Assembly (NCBI GenBank): GCA_002104945.1
Contig: MCFH01000156.1
Coordinates: forward strand, 1 to 23,040
From: Piromyces finnis
Taxonomy: Eukaryota > Neocallimastigomycota > Neocallimastigomycetes > Neocallimastigales > Neocallimastigaceae
Direction of reading: 5' to 3'
DNA: 23,040 nucleotides
Part shown: piece by piece, positions 22,624 through 23,040 of the stretch
How the letters are laid out: every line of letters starts with the position of its first letter
How positions within the stretch are numbered: the stretch's first letter is position 1
The notes under the pieces: generated by a model
The model's database searches: none
The model's input: the letters and a program-made list of their open reading frames with translations, nothing else
Told to the model about the DNA's origin: nothing
Program-made: the position numbers and the translations under genes

Positions 22624-23040
22624 ACAGTAATAATTTAATTAGATTAAGTAGTTTTTATATTTTTGGAAATGAAAAATTAAATAATTCCTAAAAACTATAA
22701 TTATAGTTTTTAGGAATTATTTTATTTTATTACACTTTTATAGTTAATTTTCATTTACTTTTTTTTTTATTCCATTTCTGTTTCTATTTCTTTTATAACT
22801 TACTATTTAATAATTCCATTTTTTTTTTATAAACAATATATATATATTATTATTATTAATATTTATTTTTATTAATATTTTTTTATTATTTTATTATTTT
22901 ATTTTATTTTATTTTTTTATTTTTTTATTCAATTTAATTCTAGAATATAATAAAATTAAATAAACATAAAATTTCAAATGAATTATAATAACATAATATG
23001 TTGTTTTATAATTTTTATTAATATGATAAATTTTATTGAT
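22624..23040. other. AT-rich 3' flank of the ELYS-like gene
   Basis: This holds a 44-bp perfect palindrome (listed separately), then T-rich sequence with ATTATTATTA and TTTTATTTTA-type iterations up to the window end. I see no gene. Confidence 0.6.
22679..22722. terminator. 44-bp perfect palindrome downstream of the ELYS-like gene
   Basis: Both halves match exactly: AAATAATTCCTAAAAACTATAA... reads the same on both strands about the centre between 22700 and 22701. It starts 56 bases after the stop codon. As RNA it would form a long A/U-rich hairpin in the 3' UTR. It could be a 3'-end or cruciform signal or a small foldback remnant; the terminator type is only a placement guess. Confidence 0.55.

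Noticed and set aside
1-23040. CRISPR array, tRNA or rRNA genes, bacterial-type operons
   Set aside because: No regularly spaced direct repeats, no recognisable cloverleaf or rRNA segments, and genes have spliceosomal introns.

Overview
The window is a eukaryotic nuclear segment, most likely from an AT-rich early-diverging fungus. Intergenic DNA is almost pure A/T with long homopolymers, genes are K/N/I/E-rich, and spliceosomal introns follow GT...AG. The gene set also fits a fungus: an SH3-first Cdc25-type RasGEF, a Swf1-like DHHC palmitoyltransferase and an ELYS nucleoporin. Anaerobic gut fungi (Neocallimastigomycota) are my best guess. Another very AT-rich lineage, such as an amoebozoan, is not excluded.

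Layout. 1-2104 is a giant imperfect inverted repeat with two arms of about 1 kb. Its right arm runs into an older, diverged tandem copy of the same DNA (1925-2380). 2565-5715 (+) is an intronless gene for an SH3-WW-RasGEF protein. 5716-6724 is intergenic. 6725-9389 is bounded by terminal inverted repeats of about 550 bp that are nearly identical. It holds a minus-strand gene for a predicted secreted or membrane protein with a Reeler-like domain, and a 59-codon ORF faintly like part of a Mutator-type transposase. 9812-12198 (-) is a ten-exon Swf1-like palmitoyltransferase gene. 12199-13596 is intergenic. 13597-17307 (+) encodes an unrecognised protein of about 1200 residues with a Cys/His cluster and a long coiled coil. 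17728-22623 (+) is an 18-exon ELYS-like nucleoporin gene. 44 bp of perfect palindrome lie just beyond it.

Every gene needs single-base frame corrections to read through conserved domains, about ten of them in the RasGEF. Because this hits unrelated conserved genes alike, I read it as uncorrected long-read indel error and not as five pseudogenes. I see no operon-like or pathway link between the genes: they look like ordinary independent loci (Ras signalling, palmitoylation, nuclear pore). The accessory part is the two inverted-repeat structures. The most interesting candidate is the TIR-bounded block carrying an intron-containing Reeler-like gene, which could be a gene-capturing (Pack-MULE-like) transposon.
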